Part shown: in pieces, positions 8,952-17,104 of the stretch
Numbering within the stretch: position 1 is the first letter of the stretch
Layout of the letters: the number at the start of each line of letters is the position of its first letter
Source: Geobacteraceae bacterium GWC2_55_20
GTDB lineage: Bacteria; Desulfobacterota; Desulfuromonadia; Geobacterales; Pseudopelobacteraceae
Length of the DNA: 58,740 nt
Assembly: GCA_001802125.1 (NCBI GenBank)
Contig: MGZK01000018.1
Span: 186-58,925, forward strand
Reading direction: 5' to 3'
The notes under the pieces: generated by a model
Seen by the model: only the letters and a program-made list of their open reading frames with translations
Told to the model about the DNA's origin: nothing
The model's database searches: none
Program-made: the position numbers and the translations under genes

Positions 8952-9322
8952 TTAAAAAACCCCTTTTCCACACACTTGTCACGGACAGCTATCGTGGCGT
9001 CCACAGTTTTTTTCTGATCCGCGGTCATGCCGGGATAACCGAGAGCGTCTTTGGGTGTCACGATGGTGTGAATGTACTGTTCAAAGCTCACCTCGCGCGG
9101 AAGATTTTCTCCGAGGCAGGTGCAGAATTTTTCCCTGCCCACGGCCCGGATGCACTGTTCCTGCTTGGCTACTCCGACTTTCTGCTGTTCCTTAAGTTCT
9201 TTAAGCTCCTGAATCTGTTGTTCAAGCAGCTTGATCTTTTCCATCAGCTCGTCGTCCTGGGCGGCAAAAACAGGCGATGTTAAAATGAGTGCTGTAATCA
9301 GGATTGATAAAATTAGTTTCAT
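8948..9322 (-). CDS. small exported coiled-coil protein
   Basis: A 124-residue protein with a signal peptide (MKLILSILITALILTSPVFA) followed by a short coiled coil (DELMEKIKLLEQQIQELKEL) and a domain with three cysteines (EQCIRAVGREKFCTC, DKCVEKG). AGGAGG precedes the ATG. It overlaps the following DUF2288 gene by 4 bases. Periplasmic location is likely; no family recognised. Confidence 0.7.
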   Translation of the reverse strand: MKLILSILITALILTSPVFAAQDDELMEKIKLLEQQIQELKELKEQQKVGVAKQEQCIRAVGREKFCTCLGENLPREVSFEQYIHTIVTPKDALGYPGMTADQKKTVDATIAVRDKCVEKGFFK

Positions 9323-9355
9323 AAGCTTGGCACCTCCTTGTGTTTACGCTTTTTA

Positions 9356-10255
9356 TCATGCGACACAGACAAAGTCCATGCCTTCCTGCCAACCGAGTTG
9401 ATTGGCCAGTTCCCTGAACTGCTGGCGTGCTCCGCGGACACCGATCGCGGCCAGCATTTTTCTTCCGGACAAATCCAGCTCTTCCGGACGGGTAACCTGC
9501 GCTCCATGCAGTGTGCGGCCGATTTTGCGAGGATCGACGTCGAGCCAGTGGCAGACACTGATGCCATTGGCCGCCAGCAGTCGCTGCCAGGCTCTGGCCT
9601 CGATCCCGGCGCCGGCCATGACCACCTCGGAACATCCTTTCAGAAACCCCTGACGGAGATAGTGCATTTTGCACGAACGAAAGGCATTGGAGGAGTATTC
9701 ATCCATGGTGCGAGTGGCGCGTTCCGGGTGATCGCGCCAGAAGAAGAACCGCCCGGGCAGCCGGGCGAAATGCACATTGGCAGCCGCCATCCGCAGCCAG
9801 AGGTCATAGTCTTCCGCCCAGCCGTGGTCACGATACCCCCCCAGCTGTTCCAGTATGCTCCTGCGGCACATGACCCCGGGATGCACGAAAGGGGATTCGA
9901 CAAACAGGTCTTTGCTGATCAGAGTGTGGTTCTGCAGCGAATTCTGCCAGGTTTCGTAATCCACCATCCCCTGCTTCAGCGATGTCCGGGGGAAATGTTT
10001 GAAACTGCAGGCCACGAGCCCGGTATTCAGCGCTGCCACCAGGCCGCCACCATCGCGCCGGATCATTTTTATCCGGCTGTCACTTGCGGCAGCCGAGGCA
10101 AGAATCCGGGGGGTGCTGTCGCTGGAACCGTCATCAACCGCCACCAGTTCCCAATCGTCAAGGGTCTGGCGATAGAGTGAATCCAGCGCCGCCTGAAGAT
10201 AACGCTCCTCATTGCGGACCGGCATCAGGATCGATACGGAGGGGACTCGGGACAT
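9356..10255 (-). CDS. family 2 glycosyltransferase with apparent in-frame loss of the DxD segment
   Basis: A 299-residue GT2 protein. The N-terminal nucleotide-sugar half is present: VSILMPVRNEERYLQAALDSL, WELVAVDDGSSDSTP, then GGGLVAALNTG. Relatives continue with an ARMDADD-type DxD metal-binding segment about 15-20 residues later. Here NTGLVA runs straight into CSFKHFPR, so roughly 30-35 residues seem to be missing without a frameshift (around 10005-10025). The later acceptor half (WAEDYDLWLRMAA, FFWRDHPERATR) and the family's C-terminal extension are complete. Without DxD, activity is doubtful. The start ATG overlaps the lipoprotein stop (TGATG). Confidence 0.8.
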   Translation of the reverse strand: MSRVPSVSILMPVRNEERYLQAALDSLYRQTLDDWELVAVDDGSSDSTPRILASAAASDSRIKMIRRDGGGLVAALNTGLVACSFKHFPRTSLKQGMVDYETWQNSLQNHTLISKDLFVESPFVHPGVMCRRSILEQLGGYRDHGWAEDYDLWLRMAAANVHFARLPGRFFFWRDHPERATRTMDEYSSNAFRSCKMHYLRQGFLKGCSEVVMAGAGIEARAWQRLLAANGISVCHWLDVDPRKIGRTLHGAQVTRPEELDLSGRKMLAAIGVRGARQQFRELANQLGWQEGMDFVCVA

Positions 10256-10485
10256 CAGGGTTTGGGTCGTTTGATTTCTTCCAGGCGTGCTGCGGCATCC
10301 CGGGAGGCTTGGGATGAGGGATACTTGCGGATTATCTCGTCATACAGCTTAGTGGCGTGCTCGCGGTTATTCTGCTTTTCTTCAAAACGGGCGGTTTCCA
10401 ACAGTTCCGCAGCATTTTTTTCTCCGGACTTGCATCCGGATATAAGCAAGACTGACATCAGTGTAAAAAGTACGGCTATTTTCAT
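10255..10485 (-). CDS. small lipoprotein with a TPR-like helical repeat
   Basis: A 76-residue protein with a lipobox (VLLISGC) after MKIAVLFTLMS. The mature part, with LLETARFEEKQNNREHATKLYDEI and YPSSQASRDAAARL, looks like one tetratricopeptide-type repeat as in YfgM/BamD-like proteins. The ATG at 10485 has AGGAG at proper spacing; a longer frame upstream lacks this. It overlaps the glycosyltransferase start by one base (TGATG), so the two are probably co-expressed. Specific role unknown. Confidence 0.75.
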   Translation of the reverse strand: MKIAVLFTLMSVLLISGCKSGEKNAAELLETARFEEKQNNREHATKLYDEIIRKYPSSQASRDAAARLEEIKRPKP

Positions 10486-10585
10486 GGCAAGCTCCTGTCG
10501 GCAATTCCGATGCCGACTATTACCAGAAAAGGCCTCAACAGTGCAATACATCTCACGACCGGATGCTACGACTAATTGCAGTTTT

Positions 10586-10801
10586 TTATGCGGCGAGTGA
10601 TGTCTGGTGAAACACGACGGAACGGCGGCGCTCCACTCCGCGAAACGGCCTGTTGGCGGATCTGATCGGGTCACGGCCAACCATGGCCCAGCCGCTGGAG
10701 CGTTCAAAGGCATGAATTTCTCCGCTGGCAAGCATCCTGTCAAGGACATGGGGGGGAACGGAATCAGGTTCTCTTGTGGTGGTAATTATCGGGATCAGCA
10801 T
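10586..10801 (-). CDS. small conserved-looking cytosolic protein
   Basis: A 71-residue protein starting at ATG 10801 with GAGAGG 5 bases upstream. It has a compact pattern (PDSVPPHVLDRMLASGEI, then SGWAMVGRDPIR and GVERRR) that I recall from short hypothetical proteins of Geobacter relatives. No function can be given. It lies between the M23 peptidase and the lipoprotein gene on the same strand. Confidence 0.55.
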   Translation of the reverse strand: MLIPIITTTREPDSVPPHVLDRMLASGEIHAFERSSGWAMVGRDPIRSANRPFRGVERRRSVVFHQTSLAA

Positions 10802-10826
10802 CAATACCTCTCAAGTCAAATGATGG

Positions 10827-11618
10827 TCAATAGAATCTGTTTTTGGGCCGGCTGCGCTGGATCGTCTGAAGATAGACCCCGGATTCGTTGACTATATTCT
10901 CACCTGGATGCGCCAACAAAAGTTCATCGGTGCGGTATGGCACCGCGGAAGCCCACAGACCGTTGCTACTGGTGTTGCAGGCTCCTTTCCAGGGATCAAC
11001 CGGGCGATACATGCCGGCTTCCTCTTTGTAAACGCCGAAATGCAGATGGGGAATCTGGGAGTTGCCGGAACTTCCAACTTCGCCAAGCGTTTGCATGCGA
11101 GAAACTCTTTGCCCCGGAGCGACTTTCAGTGAACCTTTGCGAAGATGGGCATACAACGTCAGATAGCGAGTGTCATCGATCCTGTGTTCCAGGACAACGA
11201 AATTTCCGGCATTGAAGCCAAGCGTTGCGCCATCCTTGCCTCCCGTTGAAAGCCGGCTTTTCTCACGTTCGTCACATTCGTGTTCGGAATCATTCGGACA
11301 ACGGTCGAACAGGCCATCCCGGGTCCACTTTACAACGCCGTCCGCGGCAGCCATGGCCTTGATGCCCTGATCAACCGAGGACACGACGATATCTGTGCCT
11401 TGATGGCCGGTATAACCCGGCTTGCTGCACGCAAAGGAGAGGCCGGTTCCGGCAACATCAGGATAACCGATACGGAAATGCCGGCCGGCGCAGTCCACTC
11501 CGGGCACGCAGGAAATCGGCCATGAAAAGCCATCTTCGGCAGTAGCATCGGAACAGTGAAAACCGTAGAACGCGACTGACAGCAACAGCACTAATTGGAT
11601 GAATCTGCCTTTACACAT
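10827..11618 (-). CDS. M23 (LytM-like) peptidase, exported
   Basis: A protein of about 263 residues with a signal sequence (FIQLVLLLSVAFYGFHC; the Cys could also be lipidated) and an M23 metallopeptidase domain. The zinc ligands are visible in GHQGTDIVV (HxxxD) and in IPHLHFGVY (HxH). VLEHRIDDTRYLTLYAHL gives the other catalytic His. Such enzymes cut peptidoglycan cross-links or, if inactive, activate amidases; here the motif set is complete. The start is taken at ATG 11618, since the longer TTG start at 11654 has no ribosome-binding site. Confidence 0.8.
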   Translation of the reverse strand: MCKGRFIQLVLLLSVAFYGFHCSDATAEDGFSWPISCVPGVDCAGRHFRIGYPDVAGTGLSFACSKPGYTGHQGTDIVVSSVDQGIKAMAAADGVVKWTRDGLFDRCPNDSEHECDEREKSRLSTGGKDGATLGFNAGNFVVLEHRIDDTRYLTLYAHLRKGSLKVAPGQRVSRMQTLGEVGSSGNSQIPHLHFGVYKEEAGMYRPVDPWKGACNTSSNGLWASAVPYRTDELLLAHPGENIVNESGVYLQTIQRSRPKNRFY

Positions 11619-11949
11619 TTTATGAGCCAACCATCCAGCTTGATTGAAGGGCAAAAGATTTCAACGGTTCGGCCTAAGGACCATTTTTTTTGCAAACATG
11701 TCTCAAAATAACTGAATAAATATCCGGAAGCAACTGTAAACGGGACGACCCGACACCTCTGGACACACACAGAACAAAGGTAGTTACTGGTTCTACGCCG
11801 GAACAGTTAAAAATAACTATAAATAACCGCAAATAATTCAGCAAATCCTGTGCCGATATCCCAGGAAAACATGGCAATAATTTTCCCTTGACGATCCGTA
11901 GTGATGGGGTAAGGATATAAGCAATATACTGACAGGAACAATTTTATAC
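11619..11949. other. intergenic stretch, no gene seen
   Basis: About 330 bases between divergent genes (the M23 peptidase to the left, NUDIX to the right). The sequence is AT-rich near 11800-11880 and contains a TTGACG at 11888-11893 that could be a -35 element, without a convincing -10 at standard spacing. No RNA gene or repeat was recognised. Confidence 0.4.
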
Positions 11950-12624
11950 ATGAATAGTGAACAGATACGACAAAGTTACAATTTTAAGCGCATCGCGGCA
12001 TTACTTTCCAGGGATTGCGATGAAATTCCGGATACGGCCGGGCGGACTCTCGCATCCGTGGCTCTGATCATACGACAGCAGGCCGATGACATGGAAATCC
12101 TCTTCATTCAACGGGCCGCCCATCATCTGGACCCCTGGTCAGGACACATCGCCTTCCCCGGCGGCAAATGGGAAGCAGGCGAACAGGTCTGCCAGACAGC
12201 GCGACGTGAGACATGGGAAGAGATCGGTATCGATCTGGAAGAGGAGTGGTATCTTGGCCGACTGTCCGACATCGTCGGCACCAATCTGCCCGTGTGGGTT
12301 TCCTGCTGCGTGTACGGGATCGGCAACAAAGGCGCCGATCCGGTGTTGAGCGAGGAAGTAAGCGACGCTTTCTGGATCAGGCTTTCGGATGTGCGTGATC
12401 GTGGGCGTCACCACCTGTCGCCGGTTGCTTTCGATGACAGATCTTTTGAAGTCCCCGCCATCCGGCTTCCCGGAGAAGGCAAACCGGTACTGTGGGGCAT
12501 CACCTATCGCCTGGTGATGCAGTTCCTTGAATTGCTCGAACTTCTCGATCTTGGAGTTGCAAAGAGTGAAGATTGCTGTACACTGCCGAAATTGGTAGAA
12601 CTTAACGAGGAGGATTTGTCATGA
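11950..12624 (+). CDS. NUDIX hydrolase, CoA-pyrophosphatase-like
   Basis: A 224-residue protein. The complete NUDIX box begins at GGKWEAGEQ and ends in [10 protein letters not shown], with the family spacing GX5EX7REUXEEXGU. The preceding [14 protein letters not shown] matches the NudL/CoAse-type subgroup, which hydrolyses CoA or related dinucleotide pyrophosphates; the exact substrate is inferred. The last codons overlap the tpx start by 4 bases (ATGA), so the two genes form an operon. Confidence 0.85.
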   Translation: MNSEQIRQSYNFKRIAALLSRDCDEIPDTAGRTLASVALIIRQQADDMEILFIQRAAHHLDPWSGHIAFPGGKWEAGEQVCQTARRETWEEIGIDLEEEWYLGRLSDIVGTNLPVWVSCCVYGIGNKGADPVLSEEVSDAFWIRLSDVRDRGRHHLSPVAFDDRSFEVPAIRLPGEGKPVLWGITYRLVMQFLELLELLDLGVAKSEDCCTLPKLVELNEEDLS

Positions 12625-13136
12625 GTGAAAAAAACGGAATCATAGTCTTCAAAGGCAATCCGATGACCCTGCTGGGACCGGAACTCAAGGTAGGGGATGC
12701 GGCCCCGGAATTTACCGTGGTTGACAACGCCCTGGCGCCAACCACCCTGGCAACCTACGCCGGCAAGGTCAAGATCATCAGCGCCGTACCGTCGCTGGAC
12801 ACCCCGGTTTGCGACACAGAAACCCGCCGTTTCAACCAGGAAGCCGCGGCCCTGCCGGGAGATGTGGTTGTGCTGACGATCAGCCAGGATCTCCCCTTTG
12901 CCCAGAAACGCTGGTGCGGAGCGGCCGGCATTGACAGGGTGGTGACGCTCTCTGACTATCGCGAGCGCTCCTTCGGCCTTGCATACGGCGTACTGATCAA
13001 GGAGTTGTTGCTATTGGCCCGGGCGGTCTTCGTCCTGGATGCCGACAACAAGATCCGCTACATCCAGATCGTTCCGGAAGTCACCGCCGAACCGGATTAC
13101 GCGGCCGCGATCGCAGCCGCCAAAGCCCTGCTGTAA
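12621..13136 (+). CDS. tpx: thiol peroxidase (atypical 2-Cys peroxiredoxin)
   Basis: A 171-residue protein of normal Tpx length. The peroxidatic motif is in [17 protein letters not shown] (peroxidatic Cys) and the resolving Cys is in QKRWCGAAG. It reduces hydrogen and lipid peroxides with thioredoxin. GGAGG precedes the ATG, which overlaps the NUDIX stop. A strong hairpin follows the stop codon. Confidence 0.93.
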   Translation: MSEKNGIIVFKGNPMTLLGPELKVGDAAPEFTVVDNALAPTTLATYAGKVKIISAVPSLDTPVCDTETRRFNQEAAALPGDVVVLTISQDLPFAQKRWCGAAGIDRVVTLSDYRERSFGLAYGVLIKELLLLARAVFVLDADNKIRYIQIVPEVTAEPDYAAAIAAAKALL

Positions 13137-13152
13137 CTGTCAGACACAAGTT

Positions 13153-13191
13153 GGCCGGCAGAGGCATCCCGTTGCGGAGTCTCTGCCGGCC
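13153..13191. terminator. hairpin between convergent tpx and flavodoxin-like reductase
   Basis: GGCCGGCAGAG (13153-13163) pairs perfectly with CTCTGCCGGCC (13181-13191) around a 17-base loop, 16 bases after the tpx stop and before the stop of the converging gene. The T-tract is weak in both directions, so termination is likely but not certain. Confidence 0.6.
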
Positions 13192-13205
13192 TTCCGCTCT
13201 CTCCC

Positions 13206-13781
13206 CTACCCCGCAATCCTCTTCAAAAGCCAGGCCATGTTTTCGCCCAGCACCTGCATCGTATGGACCCCTTCCTCATCCTGGTTCACATCGCCGATAT
13301 TCCTGCCCATGCCCATATTCCAGTAGTTCGAGGCGGGAATTATCATCTGCCCGATCGTGAAGAAATGATTGATCGTGTCGAACACGTTGATGGCTCCCGC
13401 CCGGCGCGCAGCCACCACCGCCGCTCCGGCCTTGCGTTTGAACATGTCGCCGTTGGCGCGCGACACCATGCCGCAACGGTCGATCAACGCCTTGGTTTCG
13501 GGAGTCAGAGCCGCGAAATAGGTAGGAGAGCCGATGATGATGCCGTCCGATTCCAGCATCTTTGAGATGCAGTCATTGGCAATGTCGTCGAGTACCGCGC
13601 AGCGTTTATCCTTGCGGGTGAAGCATTGGTAGCAGGCGATGCAGCCATGCAGCATCTCGCCCCCCACCTGGACCAGTTCGGTCTCGATGCCTTCCTGTTC
13701 GAGCGCTGAAAAGACGTGGCCGATCAGCTGCGAAGTGTTGCCCCCCTGGCGGGGACTTCCATTGAATGCGGTTACTTTCAT
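13206..13781 (-). CDS. flavodoxin-like NAD(P)H-dependent FMN reductase family protein
   Basis: A 191-residue flavodoxin-fold protein: MKVTAFNGSPRQGGNTSQL is the FMN phosphate-binding loop and IIGSPTYFAALTPETKALIDR the second flavin loop. A HGCIACYQCFTRKDKRC segment gives clustered cysteines typical of the iron-sulfur flavoprotein/NADPH-dependent FMN reductase subgroup. It probably transfers electrons to an unknown acceptor. GAGG is 6 bases before the ATG. Confidence 0.85.
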   Translation of the reverse strand: MKVTAFNGSPRQGGNTSQLIGHVFSALEQEGIETELVQVGGEMLHGCIACYQCFTRKDKRCAVLDDIANDCISKMLESDGIIIGSPTYFAALTPETKALIDRCGMVSRANGDMFKRKAGAAVVAARRAGAINVFDTINHFFTIGQMIIPASNYWNMGMGRNIGDVNQDEEGVHTMQVLGENMAWLLKRIAG

Positions 13782-13845
13782 GGTGTACCTCTGGGATCTG
13801 GAATATTTTTAAACAGTGTTGAGGGGAGTGTGGATACTTGCGATT

Positions 13846-14253
13846 TCACGCTTTGAGATATTCATGCCTGAGCGGGGTTGCGGCGGCAATCATCTCGAAA
13901 TGCCGGTCGTAGTGCAACAGAAGCGCATCCTGTTCCTGGGACACGGCTGCAATCAGCGTGTCTGTCAGCGGTGCGTTGATCCCTTTGTGCCGGAGCGCAT
14001 AGCCAAGTTTGCAGGCCCGCTGCCACACTTTCGCAGAAACATCAAAGCAGCGCAGCGCCGCCAGATCCTTGCTCAGCCTGTCATATTCACGCTGTGTCTT
14101 TGCGCCCCTTAAAATCTCCATGATGATGACCGGCGTCGTGGCCAGCCGGTCGGCCATGATCAGCGGGACCAGGCGTTCCTGAAACTGAATGCCTGAACCG
14201 CGCAGGAAATGTATCCAGACGGTGGTGTCGGCAATGACGATGTCATTTGTCAT
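13846..14253 (-). CDS. vapC: VapC-type PIN-domain toxin
   Basis: A 135-residue PIN ribonuclease with the four acidic positions: IADTTVWIHFLRG, VIIMEILRGAK, PLTDTLIAAVS and LLHYDRHFEMI. VapC toxins typically cut tRNA or rRNA. Its ATG lies 11 bases inside the end of the antitoxin gene, the usual VapB-VapC order. The downstream gap to the flavodoxin-like gene is short. Confidence 0.88.
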   Translation of the reverse strand: MTNDIVIADTTVWIHFLRGSGIQFQERLVPLIMADRLATTPVIIMEILRGAKTQREYDRLSKDLAALRCFDVSAKVWQRACKLGYALRHKGINAPLTDTLIAAVSQEQDALLLHYDRHFEMIAAATPLRHEYLKA

Positions 14254-14449
14254 CGGTGCGGTACTCCTCCAGTTCTTCGCAGGTCATGGCGACCGCGCCC
14301 GAGGAATACATGCCGGCCAGGTGCTCCAGCCGTTTTTTGCGGATAAATTCCTGCAACGACAGGTTGATTAGTTCCTTCTTTGTCTTGACATTCGAAAGAG
14401 AAAAGGCCTCCTCGAACAACGCGTCGTCTATTGCAATTGTCGCTCTCAT
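14243..14449 (-). CDS. vapB: VapB-type antitoxin
   Basis: A 68-residue protein starting at ATG 14449 with GGAG 8 bases upstream; the longer open frame upstream is not used. MRATIAIDDALFEEAFSL followed by KTKKELINLSLQEFIRKKRLEHL is the VapB 'type II antitoxin of Bacteroides/Geobacter' (VAPB_antitox) pattern: an N-terminal DNA-binding strand/helix part and a C-terminal toxin-binding tail. It should repress its own promoter, which is visible just upstream. Confidence 0.88.
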   Translation of the reverse strand: MRATIAIDDALFEEAFSLSNVKTKKELINLSLQEFIRKKRLEHLAGMYSSGAVAMTCEELEEYRTDDK

Positions 14450-14470
14450 TTGTGTGTCTCCCATATGCAC

Positions 14471-14499
14471 ACAATAATGCAACATAATGTGCCTGTCAA
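14471..14499 (-). promoter_or_regulatory. promoter and candidate operator of vapBC
   Basis: On the minus strand TTGACA (14494-14499) is followed after exactly 17 bases by TATTGT (14471-14476). The spacer and -10 contain a near-direct repeat, CATTATGTTG then CATTATTGTG, and an outer GCACA/TGTGC pair. This is a good candidate for the VapB or VapBC binding site, ending about 20 bases before the antitoxin ATG. Confidence 0.7.
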
Positions 14500-14589
14500 T
14501 GTTCTGAATAAGCGTACTGACTGACGTTAAAAAGAAATGGTCAACTTTCACGAGGATTTCATGGAATATTCTTCTTACTATCGATCTGT

Positions 14590-14622
14590 AAAAAAACCCT
14601 CCCGAGCATTCGGAAAGGGTTA
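14590..14622 (-). terminator. terminator after the M64-like peptidase gene
   Basis: On the minus strand AACCCTTTCCGA and TCGGGAGGGTT pair around ATGC and are followed by a run of seven T. It lies about 35 bases after the stop codon of the peptidase gene and before vapBC, so it separates the two units. Confidence 0.8.
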
Positions 14623-14654
14623 GGTAATTCATACACCATATGCAGTTCAATCAA

Positions 14655-16592
14655 TCACTGGATGGTAATATCCATGAAGTGTTCATTAATGTTTTGCATC
14701 CAATAAGCTTTCTTCAGATCAACTGAAGTTAACACCGCACCGCCGAGCTGGGGACCTTTAACGGCTTTGATTCCTTTTGCAAACCAGCTGACATTGAAGT
14801 CATTGGTCAGTGTCGCCATGCCATTTGCATCAGTGGTCAAGGTTTCCAGCAAGGCAATCATGTTCTGGGGTGATCCAATACCAGTTCCCGGAACAACTGC
14901 CACGCCACCATAAGACGTAACAACCGCAGCAGGAACAGGATTTCCAAACGCATCCACAACCTTAACCTTGATTGTCATTGTTTTGACCACATTGGAAATT
15001 TGATAAAGATCAAACTGGGAAACCGGATTGTTTCCAATGAAATAATAATTCAGATCATTAAAACGGTTTTCCAGAATATTGTATTTTACAACATCAAATT
15101 TTCCCATGGAATCAGTTGGAAATAGTGAAGTAAAATCAAACACGCCAAGGTTTGGCAATGTTCCGGAATTGTCCACAAAATTCAAACTGTACTCTTCCGG
15201 ATACCCGAGACCTGCACCACCATGTCCGACAAGTTCATGTAAAACACCACCAAGTGCGGCATCATGCGCGCCAAATCCATTCACATAAGTAAGCGGTGAA
15301 TCACGCAGTATAAGTAGATAATCTTCAGCACCAGTTCTGGCAATATATGACATTGAATATTTTTTTCCATTAATCATATTAACAGTATTATACCCAGTAC
15401 CATTGCCATTTTCGACGAAAAACTTTGGCTTATTATTAATAAAGTCCTGCCCCGAACCAGTATAATACCACAACAACAATGTTGCTCCTCCAAAACTAGG
15501 ATTGCTGACAAAATTATTATCCGAAAAATAAATCGGGTTATTAGTAACATTATCCGTGGTGGTGTTAAAATCTGAATCCGGATAAACAATCAGCTTATTA
15601 AGCTCGTAGCGTTTCTTGTTGCCCGGATCCTTGGCAATGACAGCATTGATATCGGAAAACATCGCTCTAACAAGGGTCTCATTCATCAGCTCCGGATAAA
15701 GATTTACATAAGCTTGATTAATCAAGACATTGGTTTTTGTTATTTGATCACTATCCGGTACTGGTGCAAAGGTGAGCCTCGAACTACCAGGGGCAGTGAC
15801 ACCAATATAAGTAATAAATGTATTTGAACCGGTTATGTTTGATGCAGTCAGACTTACTGAGTATGTTCCGGAATTTGCATATGTATGTGACGGATTTTGA
15901 GAGGTACTTGTACCACCATCTCCAAAATCCCAGAGCCATGATGTGGGATTACCAGTGGAAGTATCGGTGAATTGGACGTTCAGATTTACAGCCGGTGCTG
16001 CCATGAATGCGGCAGACGGAGCAGGGATTTTTGTAAAAGTGGCCATGACATTTGTATCGGCATTCATTGTTGCATAGCAGACATCCGTGCCAGTGCAATC
16101 CCCACCCGTCCAACCGTTAAAGAGTGAACCTACAGATGGGTTTGCAGTCAGCGTTACGATGCTCCCCTTTTCAAACACCGAATTACAGCTTGTTCCGCAG
16201 TCAATTACCGCCGGCAGACTTTTGACAGTGCCGCTGCCGTCACCGGCTTTTGTGATGGTGAGATTGTATAGAACCGTTGGTATAGCTGACGTCAGCGTGA
16301 GCTGGCCTGAACCCAGAGTGAGATTAGAGTCATCAGCGATTGTAAGGGTGTTGATTGTTGCCGCGGAGTTAAGCAAGACGGTATTGGCTCCGGCATTGTT
16401 GACAACGACATTGTCTCCGGGAACCGGGACTCCGATTGGAGTCCAGTTGGTGTACGCATTCCAGAGCCCGCCGGACACATTGTTCCAAGTAACAGTTTCC
16501 GCGCCGACAAGAATGCTCATTGACAGCATGACAGCCGTAACGAGCAATATGAACCAGGATTTCCCTTCCTGCCTGTTTCTACCGTTTTTCAT
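14655..16592 (-). CDS. secreted M64-like metallopeptidase with InlB-type repeat and PKD domain
   Basis: A 645-residue protein with a signal peptide (WFILLVTAVMLSMSILVGA). In order: a beta-solenoid-like segment (about 35-110), an InlB/SpoIID-type repeat (about 110-190; GSIVTLTANP, FNGWTGGDCTGTDVCYATM), a PKD domain (about 192-270; SWLWDFGDGG, NPSHTYANSGTYSVSLTAS), then a catalytic domain with HELVGH at 452-457 and GLGYPEE ending at 467. HExxH followed by a Gly/Leu-rich turn and Glu resembles peptidase family M64 (IgA-peptidase type, HExGHxxxGLxDEY). A final beta domain (about 560-645) follows. GGAG lies 7 bases before the ATG. The target protein is unknown. Confidence 0.75.
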   Translation of the reverse strand: MKNGRNRQEGKSWFILLVTAVMLSMSILVGAETVTWNNVSGGLWNAYTNWTPIGVPVPGDNVVVNNAGANTVLLNSAATINTLTIADDSNLTLGSGQLTLTSAIPTVLYNLTITKAGDGSGTVKSLPAVIDCGTSCNSVFEKGSIVTLTANPSVGSLFNGWTGGDCTGTDVCYATMNADTNVMATFTKIPAPSAAFMAAPAVNLNVQFTDTSTGNPTSWLWDFGDGGTSTSQNPSHTYANSGTYSVSLTASNITGSNTFITYIGVTAPGSSRLTFAPVPDSDQITKTNVLINQAYVNLYPELMNETLVRAMFSDINAVIAKDPGNKKRYELNKLIVYPDSDFNTTTDNVTNNPIYFSDNNFVSNPSFGGATLLLWYYTGSGQDFINNKPKFFVENGNGTGYNTVNMINGKKYSMSYIARTGAEDYLLILRDSPLTYVNGFGAHDAALGGVLHELVGHGGAGLGYPEEYSLNFVDNSGTLPNLGVFDFTSLFPTDSMGKFDVVKYNILENRFNDLNYYFIGNNPVSQFDLYQISNVVKTMTIKVKVVDAFGNPVPAAVVTSYGGVAVVPGTGIGSPQNMIALLETLTTDANGMATLTNDFNVSWFAKGIKAVKGPQLGGAVLTSVDLKKAYWMQNINEHFMDITIQ

Positions 16593-16812
16593 ATGGAAGC
16601 TCCAATTTGCTTCTTGAAATGTATATCAAGCCAACAGTTTCGACAACGGTTCCAGCGGTTCGGGGTGGAGTGTTTGGAGTGACCAAGCTGACATCAGTTT
16701 CAGGACGTCAACCGGCGGTCGAAGTGTACAATCAAATAACCAAAACATCAATAATATTGCAGCTAATTAACTTGTTGATACCAACCGAACAAAATCTTTG
16801 ATTTAAAATTGG

Positions 16813-16978
16813 GTAACTATTCAGCATACCCTTCATAACTCCCCCGGCCCCTCTTATCTTAAGAGGGGAGCAAAAGCAGAATCAACCTGCCAGATACCAC
16901 TGTGCAACATCAGTGCGTCCCGCCCCTTAAGTTAAGGGGCGGACAGGTGGGGTTATGAAACAAGTGCTGAACAGTTAC
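16813..16978. repeat. MITE-like inverted-repeat element, copy 1 (left of the HEPN-MNT pair)
   Basis: About 166 bases bounded by GTAACTATTCAGCA (16813-16826) and TGCTGAACAGTTAC (16965-16978), which are inverted copies with one mismatch. A second perfect pair lies inside (TTCATAAC at 16832 and GTTATGAA at 16952). The interior contains two G/C hairpins, CCCCTCTT/AAGAGGGG near 16850-16870 and CGCCCCTT/AAGGGGCG near 16921-16941. There is no coding capacity. This is the structure of a non-autonomous element or a large REP-type repeat, in an otherwise gene-free stretch 16593-17104. Confidence 0.65.
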
Positions 16979-16990
16979 AAAATTGGCATA

Positions 16991-17026
16991 ACAAAAGCCC
17001 TCTCATGTTCAGGAGAGGGCTTTTGT
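16991..17026 (+). repeat. hairpin A, left copy of a matching pair flanking HEPN-MNT
   Basis: ACAAAAGCCCTCTC (16991-17004) and GAGAGGGCTTTTGT (17013-17026) form a perfect 14-bp stem around the loop ATGTTCAG. The T-rich right arm makes it look like an intrinsic terminator on the plus strand, but it precedes the HEPN gene. A near copy is found at 17878-17913 on the far side of the gene pair. Confidence 0.75.
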
Positions 17027-17104
17027 TTGCTCTATTATTGGGATGCTCCTGGCTTTGTCGAAATTCAGTTTATGAATGCGTTGCCACATGTTTTGTGGTA
17101 CAAG

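Noticed and set aside
16955-17104. N-terminal 50-residue extension of the HEPN gene
   Set aside because: The extension translates the inverted repeat and hairpin A, and the homologous domain begins at ATG 17105.
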